Source: Balanoglossus misakiensis
Lineage: Eukaryota > Hemichordata
Direction of reading: 5' to 3'
DNA: 64,000 nt
Assembly (NCBI GenBank): GCA_040954595.2
Contig: CM082587.2
Coordinates: forward strand, 9,610,001 to 9,674,000
Under the pieces are notes generated by a model. It had not been told where the DNA came from. It searched no databases and saw nothing but the letters and a program-made list of their open reading frames with translations. Both the position numbers and the translations under genes were made by a program. Positions 1 to 10,672 of the stretch are shown here, piece after piece. Numbering within the stretch: the first letter of the stretch is position 1; every line of letters begins with the position of its first letter.

Positions 1-2459
1 ATAAGCGGTCTTACCCGTCATTGGCACAAACAGTCTCAGGACGTAAGCTTTCAGCCTACCAATGTAGCTATTGTATTTTCCACTTTTTGTAAGTGAAGCC
101 TGACTGTCGCCTGTCTTAGGTCACCACTTCATAAGCGGTCTTACCCGTCATTGGCACAAACAGTCTCAGGAAGTAAGCTTTCAGCCTACCAATGTAGCTA
201 TTGTATTTTCCACTTTTTGTAAGTGAAGCCTGACTGTCGCCTCTCTTAGGTCACCACTTCATAAGCGGTCTTACCCGTCATTGGCACAAACAGTCTCAGG
301 AAGAAAGCTTTCAGCCTACCAATGTAGCTATTGTATTTTTCACATTTTGTAAGTGAAGCCTGACTGTCGCCTGTCTTAGGTCACCACTTCATAAGCGGTC
401 TTACCCGTCATTGGCACAAACAGTCTCAGGAAGTAAGCTTTCAGCCTACCAATGTAGCTATTGTATTTTCCACTTTTTGTAAGTGAAGCCTGACTGTCGC
501 CTCTCTTAGGTCACCACTTCATAAGCGGTCTTACCCGTCATTGGCACAAACAGTCTCAGGAAGAAAGCTTTCAGCCTACCAATGTAGCTATTGTATTTTT
601 CACTTTTTGTAAGTGAAGCCTGACTGTCGCCTGTCTTAGGTCACCACTTCATAAGCGGTCTTACCCGTCATTGGCACAAACAGTCTCAGGAAGAAAGCTT
701 TCAGCCTACCAATGTAGCTATTGTATTTTTCACTTTTTGTAAGTGAAGCCTGACTGTCGCCTGTCTTAGGTCACCACTTCATAAGCGGTCTTACCCGTCA
801 TTGGCACAAACAGTCTCAGGAAGTAAGCTTTCAGCCTACCAAACAGTCTCTGGAAGTAAGCTTTCAGCCTACCAATGTAGCTATTGTATTTTCCACTTTT
901 TGTTAGTGAAGCCTGACTGTCGCCTGTCTTAGGTCACCACTTCATAAGCGGTCTTACCCGTCATTGGCACAAACAGTCTCAGGAAGAAAGCTTTCAGCCT
1001 ACCAATGTAGCTATTGTATTTTTCACTTTTTGTAAGTGAAGCCTGACTGTCGCCTGTCTTAGGTCACCACTTCATAAGCGGTCTTACCCGTCATTGGCAC
1101 AAACAGTCTCAGGAAGTAAGCTTTCAGCCTACCAAACAGTCTCTGGAAGTAAGCTTTCAGCCTACCAATGTATAGCTATTGTATTTTCCACTTTTTATAA
1201 GTGAAGCCTGACTGTCTCCTGTCTTAGGTCACCACTTCATAAGCGGTCTTACCCGTCATTGGCACAAACAGTCTCAGGAAGTAAGCTTTCAGCCTACCAA
1301 TGTAGCTATAGAATTTTCCACTTTTTGTAAGTGAAGCCTGACTGTCGCCTGTCTTAGGTCACCACTTCATAAGTGGTCTTACCCGTCATTGGCACAAACA
1401 GTCTCAGGATTTAAGCTTTCAGCCTACCAATGTAGCTATTGTATTTTCCACTTTTTGTAAGTGAAGCCTGACTGTCGCCTGTCTTAGGTCACCACTTCAT
1501 AAGCGGTCTTACCCGTCATTGGCACAAATAGTCTCAGGAAGTAAGCTTTCAGCCTACCAATGTAGCTATTGTATTTTCCACTTTTTGTAAGTGAAGCCTG
1601 ACTGTCGCCTGTCTTAGGTCACCACTTCATAAGCGGTCTTACCCGTCATTGGCACAAACAGTCTCGGGAGTAAGCTTTCAGCCTACCAATGTAGCTATTG
1701 TATTTTCCACTTTTTGTAAGTGAAGCCTGACTGTCGCCTGTCTTAGGTCACCACTTCATAAGCGGTCTTACCCGTCATTGGCACAAACTGTCTCAGGATG
1801 TAAGCATTCAGCCTACCAATGTAGCTATTGTATTTTCCACTTTTTGTAAGTGAAGCCTGACTGTCGCCTGTCTTAGGTCACCACTTCATAAGCGGTCTTA
1901 CCCGTCATTGGCACAAACAGTCTCAGGAAGTAAGCTTTCAGCCTACCAATGTTGCTATTGTATTTTCCACTTTTTGTAAGTGAAGCCTGACTGTCGCCTG
2001 TCTTAGGTCACCACTTCATAAGCGGTCTTACACGTCATTGGCACAAACAGTCTCAGGAAGTAAGCTTTCAGCCTACCAATGTAGCTATTGTATTTTCCAC
2101 TTTTTGTAAGTGAAGCCTGACTGTCGCCTGTCTTAGGTCACCACTTCATCAGCGGTCTTACCCGTCATTGGCACAAACAGTCTCAGGAAGTAAGCTTTCA
2201 GCCTACCAATGTAGCACCTATTGTATTTTCCACTTTTTGTAAGTGAAGCCTGACTGTCACCTGTCTTAGGTCACCACTTCATAAGCGGTCTTACCCGTCA
2301 TTGGCACAAACAGTCTCAGGAAGTAAGCTTTCAGCCTACCAATGTAGCTATTGTATTTTCCACTTTTTGTAAGTGAAGCCTGACTGTCGCCTGTCTTAGG
2401 TCACCACTTCATAAGCGGTCTTACCCGTCATTGGCACAAACAGTCTCAGGAAGTAAGCT

Positions 2460-4538
2460 TTCAGCCTACCGATGTAGCTATTGTATTTTCCACTTTTTGT
2501 AAGTGAAGCCTGACTGTCGCCTGTCTTAGGTCACCACTTCATAAGCGGTCTTACCCGTCATTGGCACAAACAGTCTCAGGAAGTAAGCTTTCAGCCTACC
2601 AATGTAGCTATTGTATTTTCCACTTTTTGTAAGTGAAGCCTGACTGTCGCCTCTCTTAGGTCACCACTTCATAAGCGGTCTTACCGTCATTGGCACAAAC
2701 AGTCTCAGGAAGTAAGCTTTCAGCCTACCAATGTAGCTATTGTATTTTCCACTTTTTGTAAGTGAAGCCTGACTGTCGCCTGTCTTAGGTCACCACTTCA
2801 TAAGCGGTCTTACCCGTCATTGGCACAAACAGTCTCAGGACGTAAGCTTTCAGCCTACCAATGTAGCTATTGTATTTTCCACTTTTTGTAAGTGAAGCCT
2901 GACTGTCGCCTGTCTTAGGTCACAACTTCATAAGCGGTCTTACCCGTCATTGGCACAAACAGTCTCAGGAAGTAAGCTTTCAGCCTACCAATGTAGCTAT
3001 AGAATTTTCCACTTTTTGTAAGTGAAGCCTGACTGTCGCCTGTCTTAGGTCATCACTGCATAAGAGGTCTTACCCGTCATTGGCACAAACAGTTTCAGGA
3101 TTTAAGCTTTCAGCCTACCAATGTAGCTATTGTATTTTCCACTTTTTGTAAGTGAAACCTGACTGTCGCCTGTCTTAGGTCACCACTTCATAAGCGGTCT
3201 TACCCGTCATTGGCACAAACAGTCTCAGGAAGTAAGCTTTCAGCCTACCAATGTAGCTATAGTATTTTCCACTTTTTGTAAGTGAAGCCTGACTGTCGCC
3301 TGTCTTAGGTCACCACTTCATAAGCGGTCTTACCCGTCATTGGCACAAACAGTCTCAGGACGTAAGCTTTCAGCCTACCAATATAGCTATTGTATTTTCC
3401 ACTTTTTGTAAGTGAAGCCTGACTGTCGCCTGTCTTAGGTCACCACTTCATAAGCGGTCTTACCCGTCATTGGCACAAACAGTCTCAGGAAGTAAGCTTT
3501 CAGCCTACCGATGTAGCTATTGTATTTTCCACTTTTTGTAAGTGAAGCCTGACTGTCGCCTGTCTTAGGTCACCACTTCATAAGCGGTCTTACCCGTCAT
3601 TGGCACAAACAGTCTCAGGAAGTAAGCTTTCAGCCTACCAATGTAGCTATTGTATTTTCCACTTTTTGTAAGTGAAGCCTGACTGTCGCCTCTCTTAGGT
3701 CACCACTTCATAAGCGGTCTTACCGTCATTGGCACAAACAGTCTCAGGAAGTAAGCTTTCAGCCTACCAATGTAGCTATTGTATTTTCCACTTTTTGTAA
3801 GTGAAGCCTGACTGTCGCCTGTCTTAGGTCACCACTTCATAAGCGGTCTTACCCGTCATTGGCACAAACAGTCTCAGGACGTAAGCTTTCAGCCTACCAA
3901 TGTAGCTATTGTATTTTCCACTTTTTGTAAGTGAAGCCTGACTGTCGCCTGTCTTAGGTCACAACTTCATAAGCGGTCTTACCCGTCATTGGCACAAACA
4001 GTCTCAGGAAGTAAGCTTTCAGCCTACCAATGTAGCTATAGAATTTTCCACTTTTTGTAAGTGAAGCCTGACTGTCGCCTGTCTTAGGTCATCACTGCAT
4101 AAGAGGTCTTACCCGTCATTGGCACAAACAGTTTCAGGATTTAAGCTTTCAGCCTACCAATGTAGCTATTGTATTTTCCACTTTTTGTAAGTGAAACCTG
4201 ACTGTCGCCTGTCTTAGGTCACCACTTCATAAGCGGTCTTACCCGTCATTGGCACAAACAGTCTCAGGAAGTAAGCTTTCAGCCTACCAATGTAGCTATA
4301 GTATTTTCCACTTTTTGTAAGTGAAGCCTGACTGTCGCCTGTCTTAGGTCACCACTTCATAAGCGGTCTTACCCGTCATTGGCACAAACAGTCTCAGGAC
4401 GTAAGCTTTCAGCCTACCAATATAGCTATTGTATTTTCCACTTTTTGTAAGTGAAGCCTGACTGTCGCCTGTCTTAGGTCACAACTTCATAAGCGGTCTT
4501 ACCCGTCATTGGCACAAACAGTCTCAGGAAGTAAGCTT
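2460..4538 (+). repeat. Higher-order repeat: two tandem copies of an 8-monomer, 1039-bp unit
   Basis: A run of diagnostic variants occurs twice, displaced by 1039 bp (8 x 130 minus 1). The variants are CCGATGTAG (about 2470 and 3509), a one-base-shorter TTACCGTC (2681 and 3720), AGGACGTAAG (2841 and 3880), CACAACTTC, TATAGAATT, ATCACTGCATAAGAGG, GTTTCAGGATTT, GTGAAACC and TATAGTATT. The shared one-base deletion and clustered private substitutions show block duplication and not independent mutation. Part of a third, more diverged copy follows from about 4400. Boundaries are approximate because adjacent monomers are nearly identical. Confidence 0.88.
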
Positions 4539-7064
4539 TCAGCCTACCAATGTAGCTATAGAATTTTTCACTTTTTGTAAGTGAAGCCTGACTGTCGCCT
4601 GTCTTAGGTCACCACTGCATAAGAGGTCTTACCCGTCATTGGCACAAACAGTCTCAGGATTTAAGCTTTCAGCCTACCAATGTAGCTATTGTATTTTCCA
4701 CTTTTTGTAAGTGAAACCTGACTGTCGCCTGTCTTAGGTCACCACTTCATAAGCGGTCTTACCCGTCATTGGCACAAACAGTATCAGGAAGTAAGCTTTC
4801 AGCCTACCAATGTAGCTATTGTATTTTCCACTTTTTGTAAGGGAAGGCTGACTGTCGCCTGTCTTAGGTCACCACTTCATAAGCGGTCTTACCCGTCATT
4901 GGCACAAACAGTCTCAGGAAGTAAGCTTTCAGCCTACCAATGTAGCTATTGTATTTTCCACTTTTTGTAAGTGAAGCCTGACTGTCGCCTGTCTTAGGTC
5001 ACCACTTCATAAGCGGTCTTACCCGTCATTGGCACAAACAGTCTGAGAAAGTAAGCTTTCAGCCTACCAATGTAGCTATTATATTTTCCACTTTTTGTAA
5101 GTGAAGCCTGACTGTCGCCTGTCTTAGGTCACCACTTCATAAGCGGTCTTACCCGTCATTGGCACAAACAGTCTCAGGAAGTAAGCTTTCAGCCTACCAA
5201 TGTAGCTTTTGTATTTTCCACTTTTTGTAAGTGAAGCCTGACTGTCGCCTCTCTTAGGTCACCACTTCATAAGCGGTCTTACCCGTCATTGGCACAAACA
5301 GTCTCAGGACGTAAGCTTTCAGCCTACCAATATAGCTATTGTATTTTCCACTTTTTGTAAGTGAAGCCTGACTGTCGCCTGTCTTAGGTCACCACTTCAT
5401 AAGCGGTCTTACCCGTCATTGGCACAAACAGTCTCAGGAAGTAAGCTTTCAGCCTACCAATGTAGCTATTGTATTTTCCACTTTTTGTAAGTGAAGCCTG
5501 ACTGTCGCCTCTCTTAGGTCACCACTTCATAAGCGGTCTTACCCGTCATTGGCACAAACAGTCTCAGGAAGAAAGCTTTCAGCCTACCAATGTAGCTATT
5601 GTATTTTTCACATTTTGTAAGTGAAGCCTGACTGTCGCCTGTCTTAGGTCACCACTTCATAAGCGGTCTTACCCGTCATTGGCACAAACAGTCTCAGGAA
5701 GTAAGCTTTCAGCCTACCAATGTAGCTATTGTATTTTCCACTTTTTGTAAGTGAAGCCTGACTGTCGCCTCTCTTAGGTCACCACTTCATAAGCGGTCTT
5801 ACCCGTCATTGGCACAAACAGTCTCAGGAAGAAAGCTTTCAGCCTACCAATGTAGCTATTGTATTTTTCACTTTTTGTAAGTGAAGCCTGACTGTCGCCT
5901 GTCTTAGGTCACCACTTCATAAGCGGTCTTACCCGTCATTGGCACAAACAGTCTCAGGAAGAAAGCTTTCAGCCTACCAATGTAGCTATTGTATTTTTCA
6001 CTTTTTGTAAGTGAAGCCTGACTGTCGCCTGTCTTAGGTCACCACTTCATAAGCGGTCTTACCCGTCATTGGCACAAACAGTCTCAGGAAGTAAGCTTTC
6101 AGCCTACCAAACAGTCTCAGGAAGTAAGCTTTCAGCCTACCAATGTAGCTATTGTATTTTCCACTTTTTGTTAGTGAAGCCTGACTGTCGCCTGTCTTAG
6201 GTCACCACTTCATAAGCGGTCTTACCCGTCATTGGCACAAACAGTCTCAGGAAGTAAGCTTTCAGCCTACCAATGTAGCTATTGTATTTTTCACTTTTTG
6301 TAAGTGAAGCCTGACTGTCGCCTGTCTTAGGTCACCACTTCATAAGCGGTCTTACCCGTCATTGGCACAAACAGTCTCAGGAAGTAAGCTTTCAGCCTAC
6401 CAAACAGTCTCTGGAAGTAAGCTTTCAGCCTACCAATGTAGCTATTGTATTTTCCACTTTTTATAAGTGAAGCCTGACTGTCGCCTGTCTTAGGTCACCA
6501 CTTCATAAGCGGTCTTACCCGTCATTGGCACAAACAGTCTCAGGAAGTAAGCTTTCAGCCTACCAATGTAGCTATAGAATTTTCCACTTTTTGTAAGTGA
6601 AGCCTGACTGTCGCCTGTCTTAGGTCACCACTTCATAAGTGGTCTTACCCGTCATTGGCACAAACAGTCTCAGGATTTAAGCTTTCAGCCTACCAATGTA
6701 GCTATTGTATTTTCCACTTTTTGTAAGTGAAGCCTGACTGTCGCCTGTCTTAGGTCACCACTTCATAAGCGGTCTTACCCGTCATTGGCACAAATAGTCT
6801 CAGGAAGTAAGCTTTCAGCCTACCAATGTAGCTATTGTATTTTCCACTTTTTGTAAGTGAAGCCTGACTGTCGCCTGTCTTAGGTCACCACTTCATAAGC
6901 GGTCTTACCCGTCATTGGCACAAACAGTCTCGGGAGTAAGCTTTCAGCCTACCAATGTAGCTATTGTATTTTCCACTTTTTGTAAGTGAAGCCTGACTGT
7001 CGCCTGTCTTAGGTCACCACTTCATAAGCGGTCTTACCCGTCATTGGCACAAACAGTCTCAGGA
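3880..7064 (+). repeat. 24-monomer higher-order repeat unit of 3185 bp, first copy
   Basis: The variant order beginning with AGGACGTAAG / CACAACTT / TATAGAATT at 3880 starts again at 7065, 3185 bp later. This equals 24 monomers: 24 x 130, plus 66 for two 163-bp monomers, minus 1 for a 129-bp monomer carrying CTCGGGAG. The second copy is the host of both retrotransposons: it runs through 7065-7460 and continues in 16764-19375. Removing element 1 gives the same 3185-bp offset on its far side (4400 pairs with 16888, 5269 with 17757). Copy 2 lacks one monomer, the equivalent of about 5399-5528. The 13 monomers at 1-1750 are a further partial copy at offset 5268. Confidence 0.85.
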
Positions 7065-7777
7065 CGTAAGCTTTCAGCCTACCAATGTAGCTATTGTATT
7101 TTCCACTTTTTGTAAGTGAAGCCTGACTGTCGCCTGTCTTAGGTCACAACTTTATAAGCGGTCTTACCCGTCATTGGCACAAACAGTCTCAGGAAGTAAG
7201 CTTTCAGCCTACCAATGTAGCTATAGAATTTTCCACTTTTTGTAAGTGAAGCCTGACTGTCGCCTGTCTTAGGTCATCACTGCATAAGAGGTCTTACCCG
7301 TCATTGGCACAAACAGTTTCAGGATTTAAGCTTTCAGCCTACCAATGTAGCTATTGTATTTTCCACTTTTTGTAAGTGAAACCTGACTGTCGCCTGTCTT
7401 AGGTCACCACTTCATAAGCGGTCTTACCCGTCATTGGCACAAACAGTCTCAGGAAGTAAGTGTAACCTCACTCACAATTACATATAATACAAAAAGGGCC
7501 CTGGTGGCATTGCGGCATCTTCGCTCCACAATACTCAATCAGATACAACAAGAAACAATTTTCTCTCTCCGATAAGTTCAAATATAAAAGAAAAAAACTC
7601 GACAGCACTCAATCTCTGAATTGCGTCAATATCAATGAACAAAAAAATCAAGCAATTCAATACTGATCCCACTAGTGCACCTTTATACCACTGAATGTGC
7701 ACTGCAAAAAGAAACTGAAATGTTAATCTGTATCACTGGGAATACAAGAAGAATAAAGTTCACTATCCATGTGCGTA

Positions 7778-7953
7778 GCTGTATAAATCAATGTACTCCG
7801 CAGTGTGAATCAGCGTATTCCGCTGTATAAATCAATGTACTCGGCAGTAAAAATCAGCGTATTCCGCTGTATAAATCAATGCACTCGGCAATATAAATCA
7901 GTGTACTCCGCTGTATAAATCAATGCACTCGGCAATATAAATCAGTGTACTTT
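7778..7953 (+). repeat. 4 x 44-bp tandem repeat inside 3' LTR of element 1
   Basis: Units start at 7778, 7822, 7866 and 7910, each beginning GCTGTATAAATCAATG and carrying ACTC(C/G)GC then ATCAG(C/T)GTA. The last two units share GCACTCGGCAATATAAATC and so look like the latest duplication. The same array occurs in the other LTR at 15705-15880. Confidence 0.9.
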
Positions 7954-8124
7954 TCCCACAATAGTTCGAAAAAATAAAAGTTCACTGTTCACACAATAGT
8001 TCAAAAGAAAATAACAGTTCACGATCAATGTACTCAGCTGTATGACTCAGTTTGCTGTCCCGTAAACAGTTCCGGCGCTGAATCCAACTTCAACTGGCAC
8101 AATCCGCTGGCAAATGGCAAACCA

Positions 8125-8293
8125 CGGCGAATCCCTCAGAACGTCTGCAAACTGCTACACCCAAAGCCGGCGAATCCCTCAGAACGTCTGCAAACTGCTA
8201 CACCCAAAGCCGGCGAATCCCTCAGAACGGCAGCAAACAGCAAAATGTTACACAGAAACTCGGCGAATCCCTCAGAAAGGCAGCAAACAGCGA
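8125..8293 (+). repeat. 4-unit 43-bp tandem repeat inside 3' LTR of element 1
   Basis: Units begin CGGCGAATCCCTCAGAA at 8125, 8168, 8211 and 8261. The first three are spaced 43 bp apart; the third is 50 bp long and the last two diverge (GGCAGCAAACAGC). In minus-strand orientation this lies in the U3 part of the LTR. Repeats in U3 are often enhancer-like in LTR elements; here that role is only an inference. The copy in the 5' LTR is at 16052-16220. Confidence 0.88.
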
Positions 8294-8832
8294 CTGTAGC
8301 ACACAAGCGGCTCGGTGTATCAAAACTGATGGGTCCGCTTTCAATACATGTACATATCTCTCTCCGTCTCTAGCTCGCACACATCACACGCCCGCACGAC
8401 TCATGGGGGCAGCCATCTTGGAAAGTGTTGTTTCTGCCTACGTGTCCGAATCTCCGACTCAACTTCGGCCCTACTCGGCTCGTCACACACTCACCGTCTA
8501 GCTGGAACTTCTTGGCCAATTCAAAAAATATAGTTTCTTTTCACACCACGTCTCGCTCTTCAGAATTCAGTGTCACTGTTGGCGTTCCGTCCGCCTGTTT
8601 CAAAGACCTGCACGCCTCAATACATGACTTCTGGCTGAAACCTGGGCTGCAATTTCAGACGAAAATCTCCCAGCAATTTCTGGACGACCAGCTCACGCGT
8701 CCTCAATTTTTCCACACCCACTTCCAAAAAAAAACCCAACAACTACCCGGATGAACCGCTGTACCGGCTGAGGGCGCTGCTGTCACCTTTCCCGTAAAGT
8801 CCCCGGATGCTACTCAGTAACCATGGGTTACA

Positions 8833-8844
8833 TTCTCCCCCTCC
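8833..8844 (-). other. Polypurine tract of retrotransposon 1
   Basis: On the minus strand the 12 bases GGAGGGGGAGAA lie directly against the first TG of the 3' LTR. This is the expected position and composition for the primer of plus-strand DNA synthesis. The remaining 67 bp to the integrase stop (8845-8911) is short 3' noncoding sequence with nothing further recognisable. Confidence 0.92.
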
Positions 8845-8911
8845 AAATATGGGCGTCCTCGTCCATTACATCATCGGACAACATTCTTCTATTCAGGTAA
8901 GTAATGTAGTG

Positions 8912-10669
8912 TTAAAAACCATATCTTTGTGGAGCTTTTCTATCTCGTGTAGATCTTCTAACTGTCTGGGTCTCCACCTCTGTTTCCATGGTAACGGTTT
9001 CTGCCATCTGAACCGGACTCGCTCCCTCTGTCTCCATAGCAACTGTTTCTGTCATCTGAGCTGGACTCGCTACATCTGTTTCCATAGCTATCACGGCTGT
9101 ATCTGTACTTTCAGACATTCTCGGAGTAAACTCTGTTGCTGTTGCTCTAAGTTTTCTGCTCTCTCTTCCACCATTTGTCATCATATCGACCATCTCTCTA
9201 TCGTCTGGTCTTGTACTTCCTACTGCATCCTCCATGACTGTTTTGTTATTAAATCGCACCGAACTACGCACAGGAGGTTCAGCTATAGTTCTTTCCCTTG
9301 ATGCAGGTTTCCACCATTGTACTAATTCCAATCCATCCTCGGACGAGTCTGTGCCAGCACTTGAACTAGTAGTCACTGGTCGATGGCGAGTTTTTCTCAT
9401 ATCTCTTTGTGGTTTTCTGTCATACTGCTTCCTCATAGGTCTTGCAGGATACGGTACAGGTAATGCACTGCATGGCAATAACATGTTCCGATGAAGAGTC
9501 CTTGAACCATGAGATTCCCCACTTTCTCGAACAACTTCATACACTGGAATATCTGGATTGACCTGACGGACCACAAGGTAAGCAGTTTTCTCCCAGCGAT
9601 CAGCTAGCTTGTGTTTACCACGATTTCCTACATTCCGCACCAATACACGATCTCCTGGCTCCAATCGACCTTCCTTAGCTCTCACATCATACCGTCTCTT
9701 GTTTGCTCGTTGGTGTTTCTCTGCCTCTTTTGATGCTAATTCACATGCCACTTTCAATCTCTCCCGCAGTCTATGCGCATAATCATCGCAATCGTCATCC
9801 TCGGTTGGCTGTAATCCCAGATAGATATCTACAGGAAGCCTGGGATGATGACCATACATCAAGTAATAAGGTGAGTAACCAGTACTTTCTCCTTTTGTAC
9901 AATTGTATGCATGTACCATTGGACTGATATACTTCTTCCAATCTTGTTTCCTCTCTTCACCGAGCGTACCCAACATGTCCATCAACGTCCTGTTGAATCT
10001 CTCACATTGCGGGTTTCCCTGGGGGTGGTAAGGCGTGGTGCGAGATTTCTGTATTCCCAGCTTTTTACATAACTCCTGAATAACTTTCGACTCGAAATTG
10101 CGACCTTGATCTGAGTGGAGACGATCAGGAAAACCATAATGCAACAGGAAATGCTCCATCAAAGCGTCCGCTGTCGTCTTCGCTGTCTGGTCCTTGGTTG
10201 GTATTGCTATCGCATACCTCGTGAAATGATCTGTAATGATCAGTATATCTTTGTATCCTCCTTTACACAGCTCCACTGTCAAATAGTCCATACAAACTAA
10301 TTCCAATGGCCGCTTCGTCGTAATGTTACAAAGTGGGACTTTAGCTCTTCCATCAGGAGTCATCTTTCTGCGAGTGCAGCGCTCACAATTCTTCACCTTG
10401 ACTTCTATATCCATAGTCATCTTAGGCCAATAAAATCTGGACTTCATCAGATCAGTAGTTCTCTCTATTCCAGGATGTCCCATATCATCATGTAATGCTT
10501 CCATGGCTGTACCACGATATATGGCAGGCAAGACCAACTGATTATACTCATCACCATGGCGATCCTGTCTCCGTCTGTACAGTACACCATCCCGAAACCG
10601 TAATCGATTCCATTCCTTCAGACCAATTTGCACCAATTTAGATTCGCCACTTCTTTCTGTAACAGTGGG
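8912..10669 (-). CDS. pol: Integrase portion of Pol, retrotransposon 1 (downstream of in-frame TGA)
   Basis: This frame continues the upstream Gag-Pol frame in the same phase after a single TGA at 10670-10672. It has no ATG near its start; the first near-cognate codon is TTG at 10636, used here for numbering. It encodes an integrase: an HHCC zinc-binding domain (H49, H54, C84, C87) and a DD35E catalytic core (D117 in MDYLTVE, D176 in HSDQGRNFE, E212 in CERFNRT, with exactly 35 residues between the last two). A C-terminal basic/SH3-like region around 320-390 includes DRWEKTAYLV. The tail (about 515-560) holds about three imperfect 16-residue repeats built on AMETE-ASP-QM-ETV, then RRSTRDRKAPQRYGF, a basic ending common in gypsy integrases. 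It inserts the element cDNA into host DNA. Expression needs readthrough of the TGA or supply from another copy. Confidence 0.9.
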   Translation of the reverse strand, partial: PTVTERSGESKLVQIGLKEWNRLRFRDGVLYRRRQDRHGDEYNQLVLPAIYRGTAMEALHDDMGHPGIERTTDLMKSRFYWPKMTMDIEVKVKNCERCTRRKMTPDGRAKVPLCNITTKRPLELVCMDYLTVELCKGGYKDILIITDHFTRYAIAIPTKDQTAKTTADALMEHFLLHYGFPDRLHSDQGRNFESKVIQELCKKLGIQKSRTTPYHPQGNPQCERFNRTLMDMLGTLGEERKQDWKKYISPMVHAYNCTKGESTGYSPYYLMYGHHPRLPVDIYLGLQPTEDDDCDDYAHRLRERLKVACELASKEAEKHQRANKRRYDVRAKEGRLEPGDRVLVRNVGNRGKHKLADRWEKTAYLVVRQVNPDIPVYEVVRESGESHGSRTLHRNMLLPCSALPVPYPARPMRKQYDRKPQRDMRKTRHRPVTTSSSAGTDSSEDGLELVQWWKPASRERTIAEPPVRSSVRFNNKTVMEDAVGSTRPDDREMVDMMTNGGRESRKLRATATEFTPRMSESTDTAVIAMETDVASPAQMTETVAMETEGASPVQMAETVTMETEVETQTVRRSTRDRKAPQRYGF

Positions 10670-10672
10670 TCA
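10670..10672 (-). other. Single in-frame TGA separating RNase H from integrase
   Basis: The minus-strand codons read AAA TGA CCC between the MVKNK end of the upstream frame and the integrase frame, which continues in phase. It is the only stop in a frame otherwise open from 14941 to 8912. It may be a disabling point mutation or a readthrough site. The base after the stop is C, which favours leakiness, but the full CUA readthrough context is absent, so a simple nonsense mutation is the more cautious reading. Confidence 0.9.

Larger units (their letters stand above)
1..7460 (+). repeat. Satellite DNA block A, 130-bp monomer tandem array
   Basis: Head-to-tail copies of a 130-bp monomer, taken here to begin at ATAAGCGGTC (starts at 1, 131, 261, 391, 521 and so on). 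Nearly every monomer has a HindIII site (AAGCTT) in the segment GTAAGCTTTCAGCC. Copies differ by a few substitutions (for example AAGTAAG, AAGAAAG, ACGTAAG or ATTTAAG after the CTCAGG box; TATAGAATT versus TATTGTATT) and rare 1-3 bp indels. Some monomers are 163 bp through a 33-bp internal duplication (starting 781, about 1074, 6049 and 6342). No frame of 60 or more codons is open here. The block ends where retrotransposon 1 interrupts a monomer after GGAAGTAAG. The block carries higher-order repeats, listed separately. Confidence 0.97.
7461..8832 (-). repeat. 3' LTR of retrotransposon 1 (left copy)
   Basis: 1372-bp direct repeat of 15388-16759 at a constant offset of 7927 bp, with TG...CA ends and 7-bp terminal inverted repeats TGTAACC/GGTTACA. 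It is the 3' LTR because the coding strand is minus and the polypurine tract abuts its right end. Differences from the 5' LTR that I can see: T versus A near 8346, A versus G near 8489, and an A9C3 versus A7C5 run near 8726-8737. It holds two sets of internal short tandem repeats. Several short open frames in it are repeat-derived and not convincing genes. Confidence 0.95.

Noticed and set aside
1-7460. CRISPR-like direct repeats
   Set aside because: Repeats are contiguous 130-bp monomers with no variable spacers, in a eukaryotic retrotransposon context; this is satellite DNA.
8114-8299. Small plus-strand protein gene in the LTR (and its twin at 16041-16226)
   Set aside because: The frame is produced by the 43-bp tandem repeat, is antisense to the element and has no domain resemblance. 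It is identical in the two LTRs only because the LTRs are identical.
8425-8754. 109-codon plus-strand frame in the LTR (and 16352-16681)
   Set aside because: Antisense to the element, with no recognisable motif; it is changed at two residues between the LTRs by the A/C run difference. Most likely chance.
8845-8911. Envelope gene remnant in element 1
   Set aside because: Only 67 bp lies between the integrase stop and the polypurine tract, so there is no room for one.
8807-9301. 164-codon plus-strand frame, possible envelope or accessory gene
   Set aside because: It overlaps the integrase frame on the opposite strand and is a shadow of it; there is no signal peptide or credible domain.
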